A DNA stretch of 64,000 nt, from the NCBI RefSeq assembly GCF_022581195.2, contig NC_061474.1:6510001-6574000 (forward strand), in the 5' to 3' direction. Shown here piece after piece: positions 10,023-21,299 of the stretch. Each line of letters opens with the position of its first letter. Positions within the stretch are counted from its first letter, which is position 1. This DNA comes from Helicoverpa zea. Taxonomy: Eukaryota; Arthropoda; Insecta; Lepidoptera; Noctuidae. A program made the translations under genes and the position numbers. The notes below the pieces were generated by a model. The model did not search any database. It was not told where the DNA came from and was given only the letters and a program-made list of their open reading frames with translations.

Positions 10023-10478
10023 AAGACCTGATGCAGAACTCCAACAGACCAATAAAACTATAAGAGATACAAATATGGTGCCGTGGCAAAAATTGTTTCA
10101 TTTAATGAGCATTTTCAGCTGAGACAATAAATTTTAAGATCTGGAACACCTGATGTGGAACCCCAAGAGCCCAGCTTCTCTGTACCATATACAGGTATGA
10201 CGTTTTAGCAAAAGTTGTTCAATTTGATAAGCACTTTCTATTGACTTATACAAATTGAAGATCTAAAACATCTGATGTGGAACTCCAGGGGCCCAGCTAG
10301 ACTATAGCATATAGAGGTATGACGTTTTAGCAAAAGTTGTTCAATCTGATAAGCACTCTCTGTTGACTTATAAAAATTGAAGATGTAAAACACCTGATGT
10401 GGAACTCCTATATGAAGCATATGAAGATATGACGTTTTAGCAAAAGTGGTTCAATCTGATAAGCACTCTCTATTGACG
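10023..10478. repeat. Tandem array, about 122-bp unit, nearly four copies
   Basis: Units begin at about 10023, 10137, 10259 and 10381. Shared words are CTGATGTGGAACTCC, ATGACGTTTTAGCAAAAGTT and GATAAGCACTCTCT. The first unit is the most diverged and the last three are close. No coding potential. Confidence 0.8.
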
Positions 10479-10649
10479 CATTTTTCTATTCTCTCTCACA
10501 CAAACAAATAATAACGAAGATACAATAACGCTTTAATTTCGTGTTAAGTCACTGCTTAGTACAAATTTTACATACCTAGACGTGGCGTCACGAGCCCCCA
10601 CTCTCTAACTTTGTTGCGTTATATCTCATTATTATTTTGTATGTCTCTT

Positions 10650-10765
10650 CCAGACCTCGGGACTACAGAGTTCCGAATTTTTGGGAGGCAAACGTGGGGC
10701 CGAAGCCAACACGCTGAAGTCCTTTTGAGACAACTTTAATGAAATGGTGACACAAAACCGACGAT
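10650..10765 (+). repeat. Dispersed repeat H
   Basis: TTTTTGGGAGGCAAACGTGG, GGCCGAAGCCAACACGCTGA and ACAACTTTAATGAAATGG recur at 23211-23316. The second copy abuts an RTE tail, so this may be part of a LINE 3' region. Family not identified. Confidence 0.6.
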
Positions 10766-10904
10766 TATCCCTTTATACACTATAGAAATGAATCCAAGGA
10801 CAATCCCCGGTGGACGTCGTTAAAAAAAAGACAATCCCCGGTTCTGTGCTAAACTATTGCTAACTATGGAGGAAAACTACTTGGGCTATTGTGATGGGAT
10901 GTTA

Positions 10905-11325
10905 GTGGATGACAATGTATTAGGTACATGTAAAAACGGCAGGTGGAGACTCGCCACCTCACTTACTGGGCCCCCGGGAACCAGTCACTGAATAGCAACA
11001 AGAGGGCAACAGGGACATGAGCAGCTGAAGGGTGAGGATACCTCGGCGGACTTTAAACGCAGATTACGCGCTCCCTGTGCTTACCATGAGGCACCTACCC
11101 TCCGAGCAGGGCTACTAATCCTGCTCTAGCAACTCCACTCTGGACGGCCAAGCCAAGCCAGAGGCGTGAGACCTATCCCCGTCATGGTTCACTCCGACCG
11201 GCCGGAGATGGGGGACAGTATACACTCCCTGGAGAACTCAGTATATATAGCCCCGCGGGGTCGCTACTCCCCGTCATCAGCCTCAGATGCCCTGCGGTAC
11301 CTATATCTCATTATTATTGTCGTTA
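10905..11325 (+). mobile_element. GC-richer repeat, probable non-LTR 3' region
   Basis: A block of much higher GC than its surroundings (GGACTTTAAACGCAGATTAC, CGAGCAGGGCTACTAATCCT, CCCCGCGGGGTCGCTACTCC). I recall such text from dispersed moth retroelements but cannot name the family. No reading frame with known domains; it ends at a T/A-rich (ATT)n-like run near 11307. Confidence 0.35.
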
Positions 11326-11337
11326 TTATCTCAAAAG

Positions 11338-11719
11338 CCTTTGTCCCAATTATGTTAAGGTCGACTTCCAGTCACGATGCAACTGAGTACCAGAGTTTTA
11401 CAAGGAGCGACTGCCTATCTGACCTCCACAACCCGGTTACCCGCTCAACCCAACACCCCTTGGTAAGACTTACTGGCTTCTGACTACCCATAACGACTGC
11501 CAAGAATGGAATGTTCAATGACAGTCGGAACTTACAGTTTAACATCCCCTCCAAATAACGGTCATTGGTATCCAAAATATACGTAGAAAGTACATACGAA
11601 CTTAGAAAAGTTGCATTGGCAGGCACTTGCCAGACCTGGAATCAAAGACGCACGCTCATACTTGAGAGATTGGTTCTCTACCCACTAAACCACCACGAAT
11701 TCCACTAAGTCACCACGAC
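11338..11719 (-). mobile_element. tRNA-derived SINE-A, nearly full length, diverged
   Basis: It matches the copy at 50296-50709 along its length (GAGCGACTGCCTATCTGACC, CCCATAACGACTGCCAAG, AGAAAGTACATACGAACTTA, CTTGCCAGACCTGGAATC). The A-box end (CCCACTAAACCACCACGA) is followed by a second, decayed copy (TTCCACTAAGTCACCACGAC). No clear target-site duplication. Confidence 0.7.
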
Positions 11720-11854
11720 TTTGTCATCTATTTAATGTTTTTTTACGTAATATTTTTGCCAAACACAACTTAAATGCGGATGAATTAGAATCACTACTTT
11801 TATCCCTATGGTCACGTCTATTGCGACTATTCAGATCTTTGATTTTGCTGACCC

Positions 11855-11910
11855 CGTAGTCGCTGGCATAAGGGACAGGATCCGCGTACGAAGTCGCGGG
11901 CAGAAGCTAG
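11855..11910 (+). mobile_element. Helitron-like 3' terminus
   Basis: TACGAAGTCGCGGGCAGAAG followed by CTAG resembles the 3' end of Lep1-type elements; the same end appears at 36110-36148. Only the terminus is recognisable. Confidence 0.4.
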
Positions 11911-12744
11911 TCACCAATAACATAAGAAGCTATTGATCATTACCAGCATCCATTTCCAATAAAGATCATAAAGTCAACAAACGAAGCCTTTACCTAAACA
12001 AATCATCCCTATCATTCTTCTATCTCCAATCTATATTTATACAAAACAAAAGCACAACACATGAGGGATGGGACATAGATATGAAATCCCGCGAACAATG
12101 TTCCCGCAAAGATATCCCGTGACATATGAAGTTTCAAATGGGGAAAAAATGAGTGTACGAACAAAAAGAAAAAAGGAAATAATTTGTGTAATGTTTTGTG
12201 TACTTTTGATGAATGTTCCGCGATTGTTCGTTGAATTCAGAATAAATGTGTGTTTAGATTCCAGTGGTATTTTGGTGAGTTAATATTTTGTAGCTGAAAA
12301 TGAAATTGGTACATTTTTCAGCCAGTGTTACCTAAGTAATCATAAGTTCAAGAACTACATGTTTTCAAGTAATGTTTTTTTTTTATTCTTTCCTCACTTA
12401 TTATTTTTCTTTTAAAACAAACCCTTAGCCGGCCGTTATATATATATTTTTTGAAAATAAACAACAAGGTGATAAATAACAAGGTTGAAAAACCAAATTA
12501 ATCTTTAAAATGTTCTCAAAGTCATTATTCGTTTGAGTTCAAAAGTGCAACGATGAGTACATGAAATCCTTTCAATAATTATTTATTTACAAACTCAGTG
12601 TTATAAAGCATATAACCATTGATTAAAAGCTAAATTATAGAAAACAAGAAACGTTTACAATTCGCGTAAATATTACAGTTGTGAGTAAACACATAATTAT
12701 TCTTTTGATTATCTTATGTTTTGTGGTTGAACAATTCTCTCTCC
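11911..12744. other. No gene seen
   Basis: AT-rich; a 71-codon frame at 12068-12283 has no recognisable motif and no splice context. Confidence 0.4.
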
Positions 12745-12848
12745 ACTCAGAGACATTTAATGGTTACTTAAGCCATTCCTTAGTGAAGGATTTGTATGAC
12801 ATTCCGTCACTAAGGAGTGACTTAAGTAATCATTAAATGTCTCTGAGT
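12745..12848. mobile_element. Small foldback MITE, 42-bp arms
   Basis: ACTCAGAGACATTTAATGGT (12745 on) pairs with the reverse complement ending ATTAAATGTCTCTGAGT at 12848. Arms 12745-12786 and 12807-12848 show three mismatches; the loop is 20 bp. Non-coding. Confidence 0.8.
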
Positions 12849-15289
12849 AGGTTCATCTACTTTATATACTAATTGCCAAGAATTTATTTTTTTATTGCAC
12901 TCAGGAAATACTGCTCAGATTATTTTATTTTTTTCAGTTTGATAGGTTATTTATTTAGAAATACTTTTTTATCTGGCTGCGTGAAAGAGTTTTCACATGA
13001 GCAAATTATGCTGGTGGAAGCTACTGAAAAAGTCGTTTTGTACCTCGATACCTCATGTCTGTCTAGTGGGTTGACGATCCACCGTGTCCTCTTTTTCCCT
13101 CTACATGGCCGACAACAATTAAATGTTCTAACTTGTCTAGCTGACGTAAGACCACTGATAAATATCCATGTGTAAATAATTTTCCGCCATTCCTCCTTAC
13201 ATCAAATAATGACGTCATATCAAAAAGTTTATTAAACACTGATCATTTATCAAGCTATAAATTAACGCCTGAACTTATGCATGGAGATTTGTTGACCGAC
13301 AACCATTTTGGCAGTGATTAAACCCGTAACAATTGATTGATTTCTACTGAAAGAAGCTGATATTTATAGTTGGACTAGCTTTGTACTAGTTTTATGAAAC
13401 AAAATTCAAATTTTGAGCGTAATTACATTGAAAATGCTATAGGGTTTTATAATGTTCCCGTAATTTTTTGTAACGGAAAACGTTGATTTGGCTAAAATAG
13501 CTCTATCAGAATGATACCTACAACCTAAAAAAGATAGGTACACATATTCTAATTTACTGACTTTTCTAGCACATAAATTATTGTAGTGTTTAATGTAATA
13601 ATTTGCGGTACAATATAGGCAGGGCCACACGATGCATCTTGCCGAAAGATGCGAACGATGACTGTACAAATTGTTTTACCATATCACATGAAGCGTCGAC
13701 GTACGGCACTGCATTTATGACATGTGGGACGAAGGTAAGAGGGTATATGCGTTGCTGTTGAAAATTTCTGCGCTCAAACCGCGTTGTGTGCCCTCGCCTT
13801 TACATTGATTGACGTAAATTCACGACTGCGCCAACGGTGCAACACTGACATTTCAATTGTGATTTTTCGCTGTCAGGAACGTTAACGTTTTCGCAGTATT
13901 TTTTTGCTCACGATTTTATTTCTAGGCTTCTAAATATACTATAAAAAATAGATGCTTAACACAGAGGCACAGAAAAGATTATATAGAGTAGGTCAGTCAA
14001 AAATGAATGCAAACGTAGACTCCAATCTAAACTGGTTATATCCGAGACGGTAATAGAAAATTTTATTTTTAAATCACTAGCATCAAACGAGCTGATTCAA
14101 ACGATAAGAAAATAACCGACCCTAAATCGATCAGTAATCTCATAATATAAACAAATATCACAATATGAAAACCGCAAACAAAATAGTTCAGTTACACAAA
14201 ATTCCAACCAACATAGCGTCCAAAAACAAAAACAAGCAAACAATACCCGTTTACACTCGACAAAAACCGCACAAATTTTCCACACCTTTTGATAACAAAC
14301 AAAAAGGAGTAAAAATAAAAAAACACAAAATTACTTACATTCAAAACGGGGACATGATGCATAAAACTGGCGTTCACAATAGTGCTCTGACGCATCGTAG
14401 TACAATGTGAAGTCCCAGTTTTTATTAAATGCAAACTAGACAAGTGGGGATTGTTCCACTCAGTTTTGATGGGATTTGTTTTGCTTAGTTTTGTTAGGAT
14501 GGAGGGAACGTTATCGATAGTAACTGGGAGTTTGTTTTTCTATCATAAGAATGTTGCTAACAACCGCTCTCAATATCTATATCAATGTCTATCTGTAGAG
14601 ATAGAAAAGAACGAACATTGGCCTCATACAAGTGATGTGAAATTCCTATCCCTAGTAAGCAAACAGATGGAATATTGAGAACGACCTGTAAGTCTATAAT
14701 AATAACCTGTAGAACTTCTAACGTTGAATTTATTTTTGACCCAAGTAAAACAGTTGAGTGCTGCAAATATATGATGAACACAGAACCTGAACACCCAAAC
14801 GCAACCCATAGTTCAAACAACAAAGATGAACTTCCCAAAATTCTCTCATAAATCACCAAATGAATAGTTTAAACATCCAAAACCAACAGTGGAAGTTTCT
14901 AGAACAATTTTCACCCAAGTTTGCGCAATAAAAGCGTTGAATTAAGTGAGTAATAGTTCTCTAGGGCCGCCATAGCATATTGTCATGCGCTCAGCGTTAT
15001 GCAAGGAATGTCCTACATATTCTTTGAATAACTCATAACGCTTTATTGAAGTCTCCATGTTTGGTATTAATAAAAACTGGGCCTTTAGGTCGAATTGTAG
15101 AAGTGCTGGAGTGAGGTTTTATGAATATAAAAAGTTGAAGTTCAAGCTTTATTGCTATTCGATTCGGAATTTAATTACGGTATCAGTTACTTGGAGATGA
15201 ACTTTTTGAATATTCCTGGATTATATTAGTACCATTATCCATTACCAGTGCCCAAGATCGGCATAGTAGATGTGGGCAATAAGTCTACG
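12849..15289. other. AT-rich stretch, no supported gene
   Basis: Frames of 60-100 codons here lack domain signatures. A minus-strand stretch ending at 14339 has a good donor (AT|GTAAGTAA) after MRQSTIVNASFMHHVPVLN, but no partner exon was found. A short hairpin GCATCTTGCCGAAAGATGC lies at about 13634. Confidence 0.35.
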
Positions 15290-15410
15290 AAGTTGAATTG
15301 GGATTAGGCGGGTCACAAGTGGGCCGCCATTGCCACGAAATGATCCCTGATGACGGAAGGCAACCGAGAGGAAGATGGAGACGTTTGTTTACTAGACATA
15401 GAATATTGAC
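15290..15410 (+). mobile_element. Frameshifted RTE-type LINE relic
   Basis: GCGGGTCACAAGTGGGCC then GATGACGGAAGGCAACCGAG with AGGAAGATGGAGACG encodes pieces of the AGH...DPDDGRQPRGRWRR region of RTE reverse transcriptases, but the two pieces lie in different frames. It is a decayed fragment. Confidence 0.5.
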
Positions 15411-15655
15411 ATTAGCCCTGCACAAGTTATATCAAACTCCTATCTCTAGTAAGTAAAATAACGGATAGATATAATATAGGAAAAGGCCGTAAAGTTTATT
15501 CATTAATTTGTATTGGTTTAATCAATTAGCCTGGCAACACGTGTATCAATTTCATCTGTATCAGTTTCATGTATTATGTACGGTAGATTAATTAGATAAT
15601 GGATGAGACTAAACAAATGTTTACGAACATTTTGTTGATTTTTATGTATTTACTA

Positions 15656-16167
15656 CTAGCTTGTACACGCGGTTTTACACGCCTACCGAGGAAATTACTA
15701 TCCACACCCGGATTTAAAGCATCAATAGATCAGCGGAATAATGCATCAATAGATCTCAAATTGCATTTAACGAGGTCTACACGCGCACACCATGCGCACG
15801 CCCCGCGCCCGCCTCGCGCCAACCCTGCACTCGCCCTGCCCGCGCTCTGCACCCTCCCCGCGTACGCGTTGTGATACCTGGAAGCCACTATGCCTAGTGA
15901 ACGAAGTAGTCCAGTCACTAGTAGTTTATGTTGGCGCGAGGCGTGCGCGGATGCAGCGCGTGTGCGGGTTTAAGGCGGGCAGAACGCGTGCACGGGTGCT
16001 GTGCGTGATCGGCGCGTGTCATCTGCATACACCCTAATAGTATGTCCTTACTCAGGCTCTAAGCTATGCTTATCTTTCATATAAATCGGTTCAGTAGTTG
16101 GCCGAAAATGCCGGACAGACAAACGGAGACATAGAGTTACTTTCGCATTTATCATATAAGTTAGGAT
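15656..16167 (-). mobile_element. Helitron-like fragment interrupted by a GC-rich block
   Basis: Outer parts CTAGCTTGTACACGCGGTTT (15656) and CAGACAAACGGAGACATAGA plus TACTTTCGCATTTATCATAT (to 16160) are the two ends of a common moth repeat also seen at 29557-29772. The 260-bp block between them (about 15776-16035) is foreign in composition. Confidence 0.45.
15776..16035. mobile_element. GC-rich insert with inverted words (MITE-like)
   Basis: About 260 bp of very CpG-rich DNA in an AT-rich setting. CCTCGCGCCAAC on the left and GTTGGCGCGAGG on the right are exact reverse complements. The short word GCATCAATAGATC is repeated just outside (15719 and 15743). Composition resembles the foldback at 35234-35600, but the arms are much less complete. 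Confidence 0.4.
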
Positions 16168-17360
16168 AACCTAGAATGTGACTTGGTTCCTTCTGAATGC
16201 GAGTGAACCAGTAGAGAACGACTAGTAGAAATATTATAACTATAACTAAGGAGTACTGTTAGTAGTATTATTCATTAACTGTAGTCCACTTGACATCTGC
16301 TATAAGTAACAAACAAATATTGACATACAGACTTATGTCATAGATAAATGCATCAAAGTACAAGAAGTAGATAACTACCTATCTATGTATAGTTTTTTTG
16401 TATCCCTGAGAATTACGTTTTTTCCGCAGTTTTATTAGGTCTTTTACCTAATACATTCCTTCAAATGATTTTCAAATAAAGACATCAAATATGAAAATAA
16501 AGAAGATTGCTTATAAAGACATCGAATTAAAATCAAGAAATGAGTCGCAATCGTAAATATGATTTGATTTCATCGAAGCGTAAAGTAAGCAAAAATCATT
16601 CGCGATCACATTAAACAAAGTTGAAAGCTCAGAAGATTCAAACATCATAATTTTCTGTATTAATATATATCTTAAAGGACTTTGTGTTTGTTAATTATGA
16701 ATACAATGTGCGGGTTCATAATTTGGTATAGGACATACCTTTTATAACCTAAAGCCCGAGATGAGACAGAGGGTACTTTTCTCCGGGTGCGGATATTAGA
16801 TCCTACGGGAGGCAGGTAAAATGTAAGGGAACAGCTGCTAGTGATATTATATAGATGATTTACCACGATTCATGATTATAGATGATTTTCCGCGCGAACG
16901 GGCAGTATTGTGTGAAAGATTTGAGCATATTTCATAGGAAGCTAGAACCATAAGAGATCCACTTTAATGCCAACCGCGGCAGAACGCGGTGCGGTGTGAA
17001 TTACCATACTATGTACCTATGTAGTACAGCAAACATCAAAGTTTATTTGCCAAACAAAGCTTCCGTAGTTGATATCGTTTACCGAACTGCGCACAAAATA
17101 CATATAAATATTACGCTCAAACAAATACACAAGGCAGAATAAATGTTATAATTTAATAATGTATGTCTGTGTGCGTGAATTGCGGTTCCTTGTTTGTAGA
17201 ATCAAAACATGATATGATTATGTAGCTTGTATTCTCTGATGAAGTAAATAAAGATATAAATATTTTAGAAACGTATGTATTAATCACTTGAAATGATGAT
17301 CAAATGATGATTAACTTGTAAGTGAAAAAACTTAAGCTAGTAAAAATATACGGGTTTTTT
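16168..17360. other. No gene seen
   Basis: AT-rich sequence with no recognisable exon or repeat family. Confidence 0.4.
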
Positions 17361-17545
17361 ACAGCCCCGTCCCGGCTGTACACGGGTTGACATTCATTAA
17401 TTCAAACCTTCCTTATAACTTATCTTCAAACAAGCGGTAAAAACTGTATGCAAATCAGTTCAGTAGTTTTTAAGTTTGGAGACAAGTATTGTACAGTAAA
17501 TGAAATACATATGTACATTCTAGAAATATAACTTTAGGGATTTCT
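17361..17545 (-). mobile_element. Helitron-like/moth dispersed repeat fragment
   Basis: CAGCCCCGTCCCGGCTGTAC and ATGCAAATCAGTTCAGTAGT are decayed versions of the end sequences in the repeat at 29557-29772. Confidence 0.35.
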
Positions 17546-17924
17546 GATTCTAAATTCACAAAAGTTAAATATATTTGAGACACTTTAAAATTAACAGTAC
17601 ATACTTATAAGACAAGAAATGAGCCATTCCGGTATTACATATATGATCATCATTCACTGCATGATGTGTCATATTTATTTTGCTATCAAAATAACAGTAA
17701 AAAAACTCCAGACACAACACCAGCCGTCTATAATAATAACGATTTTGCTAAGCGTTTTTTAATATCTGAAATTACTTCGCCCGACCTTTGCAACTCTAGA
17801 CAGATTGCGTGCTTCTAAAACTTCCTACAATATAATTATAGTTAGTCTATCAAAACACTAACATGTTATATGTCTATTTCTTTCATTTGATAAGCCTGCG
17901 TTCTGGGAGATTTATTATACCTGA

Positions 17925-17980
17925 GAGCCCGAGCGCACTGCAGATAAAACTGTCGATCTATGGGCCTGATCAAACTAGGG
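17925..17980 (+). repeat. MITE terminus remnant (CACTGCAGAT type)
   Basis: GCGCACTGCAGATAAAACTG with TCGATCTATGGGCC matches the right-hand terminus of the element at 40711-40900. Only one end is visible. Confidence 0.4.
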
Positions 17981-18384
17981 TCGTCTTTGCAGTATCCGAG
18001 GGAACTAAAATTATGGCACAACTAAAAAGTACCCTAAAACTTTTTTCAGCCTATTTCAACGAAGATTTCGGCTTTGTTACCAAGAAGTCGTAACAAGCAA
18101 ACAAAATCACATTTATAAACGTAAAAAATAGTTACAATCATCAAAACCAGCATTACTCGAGCAATAAAATATTACAAAAGCCGGTTCTCGAGTGACGTCA
18201 CAACGTCTACCAATCATCGTAACCTACCCCACGGCAATAAAAACAATTTTATAGTCGTCTTCGATATAAAGAAACTTCATCTTGAGAGATATGGAACAAC
18301 ATTGTTTGAAATCAGCTTATTATAATATCGAGAACGAGATATGAGATGAACTTATAAAAAAACTATATTATTATGTTCTCTGCA

Positions 18385-18545
18385 CTTCCACACACATTCC
18401 AAGGAACAACTCTTGGCACCTGGATATAAAGGAGGCCATGTCCTTTCTTAGGTTCTAAATTAAGTTTAAATCAGTTCATCAGATTTGGCGTGAGAAGGAA
18501 AAAAACAGACAAAGGAGACATAGCTAGTTAAGTTCACATTAATAA
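18385..18545 (-). mobile_element. Helitron-like/moth dispersed repeat fragment
   Basis: TTAAATCAGTTCATCAGATT, AAACAGACAAAGGAGACATA and the flanking text parallel the repeat at 29557-29772. Diverged; ends not recognisable. Confidence 0.35.
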
Positions 18546-19852
18546 TATTTGTAAGCATTGATAGGAAGATAGGAAGATAGAAGACTGTTACAATTAACAT
18601 CCACGAACCACCTAGTTACCAAGCCCGCTATCAATGTGGCTAAGATTAGTAATAGGTAGGACTAATGTATGAGCAATATGCAGCAGTAACTCATGTTATC
18701 AGTGCCATAGAAATATTCGTGGAATAGTAAACTAGTCATTGTACCAAGCCCACTTAAATATAGGTAACCCGATTGAAAAAAACTATTCATCATGAAAAAC
18801 TATGACTCTTTACGAATTTGCTGCTTAATTTTGAATTATACCTATCTTATAAACAAAATATTGAATTCTTAATACCTACCATCCATCAAAATCCATCCAG
18901 TCTTGTACCCAAAAACTACGTTATTTTCTTATATCAAAATATAAGTAAAGATTTGTGGTTTTAGGACACTCAGTCGACTCCAAAAGATAAACATCAGCTA
19001 GTCAAAACAGAGCTTTTAAAACCACATCAAAAAAGGTACGTAGACAAACCACAGATCATAGATAAAGTTATAAAAACTATAAAACAAAATACGGGCGTAA
19101 TCTGCGCCATTCAGGGCCGTAGTCATTGAGTGCTCGTTACGGTCACAATTGTGAATGGACACGATATGATCTTATGTAATGCAATACGCTAGGGATCTGT
19201 GTGAGATCTGATTCAAATTGTTACTTGTTAGCATAGTATTTCCTACAATTCAGTGAACAGAGAATTCATATTATGTGCAGGTATAAAAAGGATTATTGTT
19301 GTAAAAAAAATATAAAGCAAACCTGTGTTTGTTGAAATTATACGGATTTCAGCATCTATCTATCTATATTACTAGAGACTAATGTGGCATCTTTTAAGTT
19401 TGTTGTAATCATGGCGACAAACAATTACTATTGATGGAATAATGAAAGTTTACTATGTAAGATTGTCCACATCTACAACTAGAATCTATATAAGGATCAA
19501 AAACAAATATTGTATCAAAACAAGTATGGACCATTCATCGTGACTCATCAAAGTCGGTACAAAACGTGGAAGCTAAAATTTTCTGTTTTTGCCAAAATTC
19601 TAAGGCATTAAAAGGTCAGTGAGGTCACAGAATCGAAGATAAAGATAATTATAGATCAAAATTAAATGACACCGTTATTAAGTTAGTAAAATTGTCTTGA
19701 CATTTTGCTTGGCTAGTATTGTATGTCCGTAATGATTCATTATATCTGAAGATAGACATCAATTAAGTAGAAGCGACTTCAAATTACGTGACGGTTGTCG
19801 GTTTAAATTAATCAAGAGTTAGTTTTAGCTGATAAAAAGGTGAAGGAAAACA
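18546..19852. other. No gene seen
   Basis: AT-rich; a (GATAGGAA)n-like micro-run at about 18560. No exon-like frame. Confidence 0.4.
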
Positions 19853-19988
19853 TCTTAAGGAAACCTGGACTATATAGTCTGAAATCACCAACCCGCATTG
19901 AGCAAGCGTGGTGATTAATGCTCAATCCTTCTCCGTGTGAGAGGAGGCCTGTGCCCAGCAGTGGGACGATAAAAAGGCTGAAACAGTA
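19853..19988 (+). mobile_element. LINE 3' end relic (GCCCAGCAGTGGGA family)
   Basis: CTTAAGGAAACCTGGACTAT, CAACCCGCATTGAGCAAGCG and GGCCTGTGCCCAGCAGTGGG followed by ACGATAAAAAGGCTGA form the very common 3' tail of moth RTE elements. The same start recurs at 63871-63935. Confidence 0.6.
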
Positions 19989-21299
19989 GTTTTAACTCAT
20001 TGCATTTTTCCATTCCTTTAGCTGAACAGATTAATACTGGGAACACTGTTGGTTATTTCAATTAATTTCGATGAGCCGACGATAAAAATGCTAGCAATAA
20101 ATTGTTGTTTGGCTAGTTGAAATTTTAGCAATTTTCATCAAGCTCGTTTTTGTAAATAGTTGGGATTTTTGCCTTTTTTGTAATCTGTGTACAATCATTG
20201 TAGTGGAAATATGAATAATGCGTTGTAGATAATCTTAATGGAATAGTATTCAATTAAAATTATTATTGAACTCAACCAATATGCAAATGAAAACTGTATG
20301 ATAATAATTTTGATACACGTAGATTTAAAAACAGATATAATAGTTTTCCAGGAACACGTATGTACCTACATATGATCATGTTTTAAAAACCAAGTATATA
20401 AGAAAACACACAAAAGTATTAAGTTGACAGAAAAGTTTATTAAAAGCGATATGAAAACGGACACGTTTGTGTCATATTTTAGTAAAATCCAGCATAGCAG
20501 ATGTAGGTGACAATTTTATTAGTTCGTAAAACATTCAGAACTGCAGATAGCATTGTCATGCACCTTTAGACCTCACCACATTGTGTTAAGATTCATATTC
20601 CTTTGCCAAGTAAAATGTTACTTGGAATTAATATTAATCCCTGAACCGAAAAAAATACTCGAGTAAATAATATCTTTCTTTATTAGTACCAATTCAAATA
20701 TTAAACAAACTTTGTATTAACAATGGAATTAATAAACTCCCAAACTTGTTTTGCCAGATTGTACTGGCAACATTTTGTCAAGCGTTCGAGTGAACAAATC
20801 AAATCAATCAAAGTTTATTTTAACAGTAGAAGATCTAGAGTTTGTACAAAGTCTGTAATCTTTTACAACATTATGGCTCAGTATTGAAATATTTTCTAGC
20901 TATTTTTCTTGATTATTTTACACCACTGACTTCTGTAGATTTAAGCTACTTAAAAGTTCATAGCTTCCATTACCATTCTTAAAGTGAATCTTCTACATGG
21001 ATGACTAAATAATGGTCGTAATTAAACCTATTCCAAGCGTAGTGAAAAACCAGTCCTTCTTTATTTGAGAAGAGGTTCGTGCGTTACAATGGGACTATAA
21101 AAAGGTATGATTATAATAAAATAATATTTTTTGCATCAAAATCATTTTCACAGCATTAATGAATCCCAAAGGAACGTCATATTATTATACTGAAAAACAT
21201 TGATATAAATTCAGCTGAAACTCCCAACCCTCACTATCTAGAATTCATAGAATAAACCTATATATACAGTTTGTATATAAATGTTCCTTTGAAAGTATA
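19989..21299. other. Mostly featureless; one decayed LINE tail
   Basis: The only repeat trace is at about 21045-21110 (GAAGAGGTTCGTGCGTTACA then ATGGGACTATAAAAAGGTAT), a decayed version of the 19853-19988 tail, and a possible retroelement tail at 20797-20821 (AAATCAATCAAAGTTTATTT). No gene. Confidence 0.4.

Larger units (their letters stand above)
9761..10478 (+). mobile_element. Helitron-like element start with a tandem array
   Basis: TCTATACATATAATGAATCT at 9761 matches the start of the copy at 33331. A (GTCTGTAT)n-type tract at 9877-9917 and the phrase CTGAACGGATTTCAATGATT are usual in this moth repeat class. From about 10023 it runs into units of about 122 bp repeated nearly four times. 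Assignment to Helitrons rests on recalled TC...CTAG-type ends and is tentative. Confidence 0.4.

Noticed and set aside
12873..13175. 100-codon plus-strand frame
   Set aside because: No start context, motif or splice partner; hydrophobic residues reflect T-rich DNA.
14192..14443. Minus-strand frame with donor-like AT|GTAAGTAA at 14339
   Set aside because: A single donor without partner exon, and low-complexity aromatic residues beyond the donor; the plus-strand frame over the same bases is equally open.
15599..16037. Arg/Ala/Pro-rich frames on both strands
   Set aside because: They arise from the GC-rich repeat block and are open in several frames at once, as expected from lack of AT-rich stop codons.
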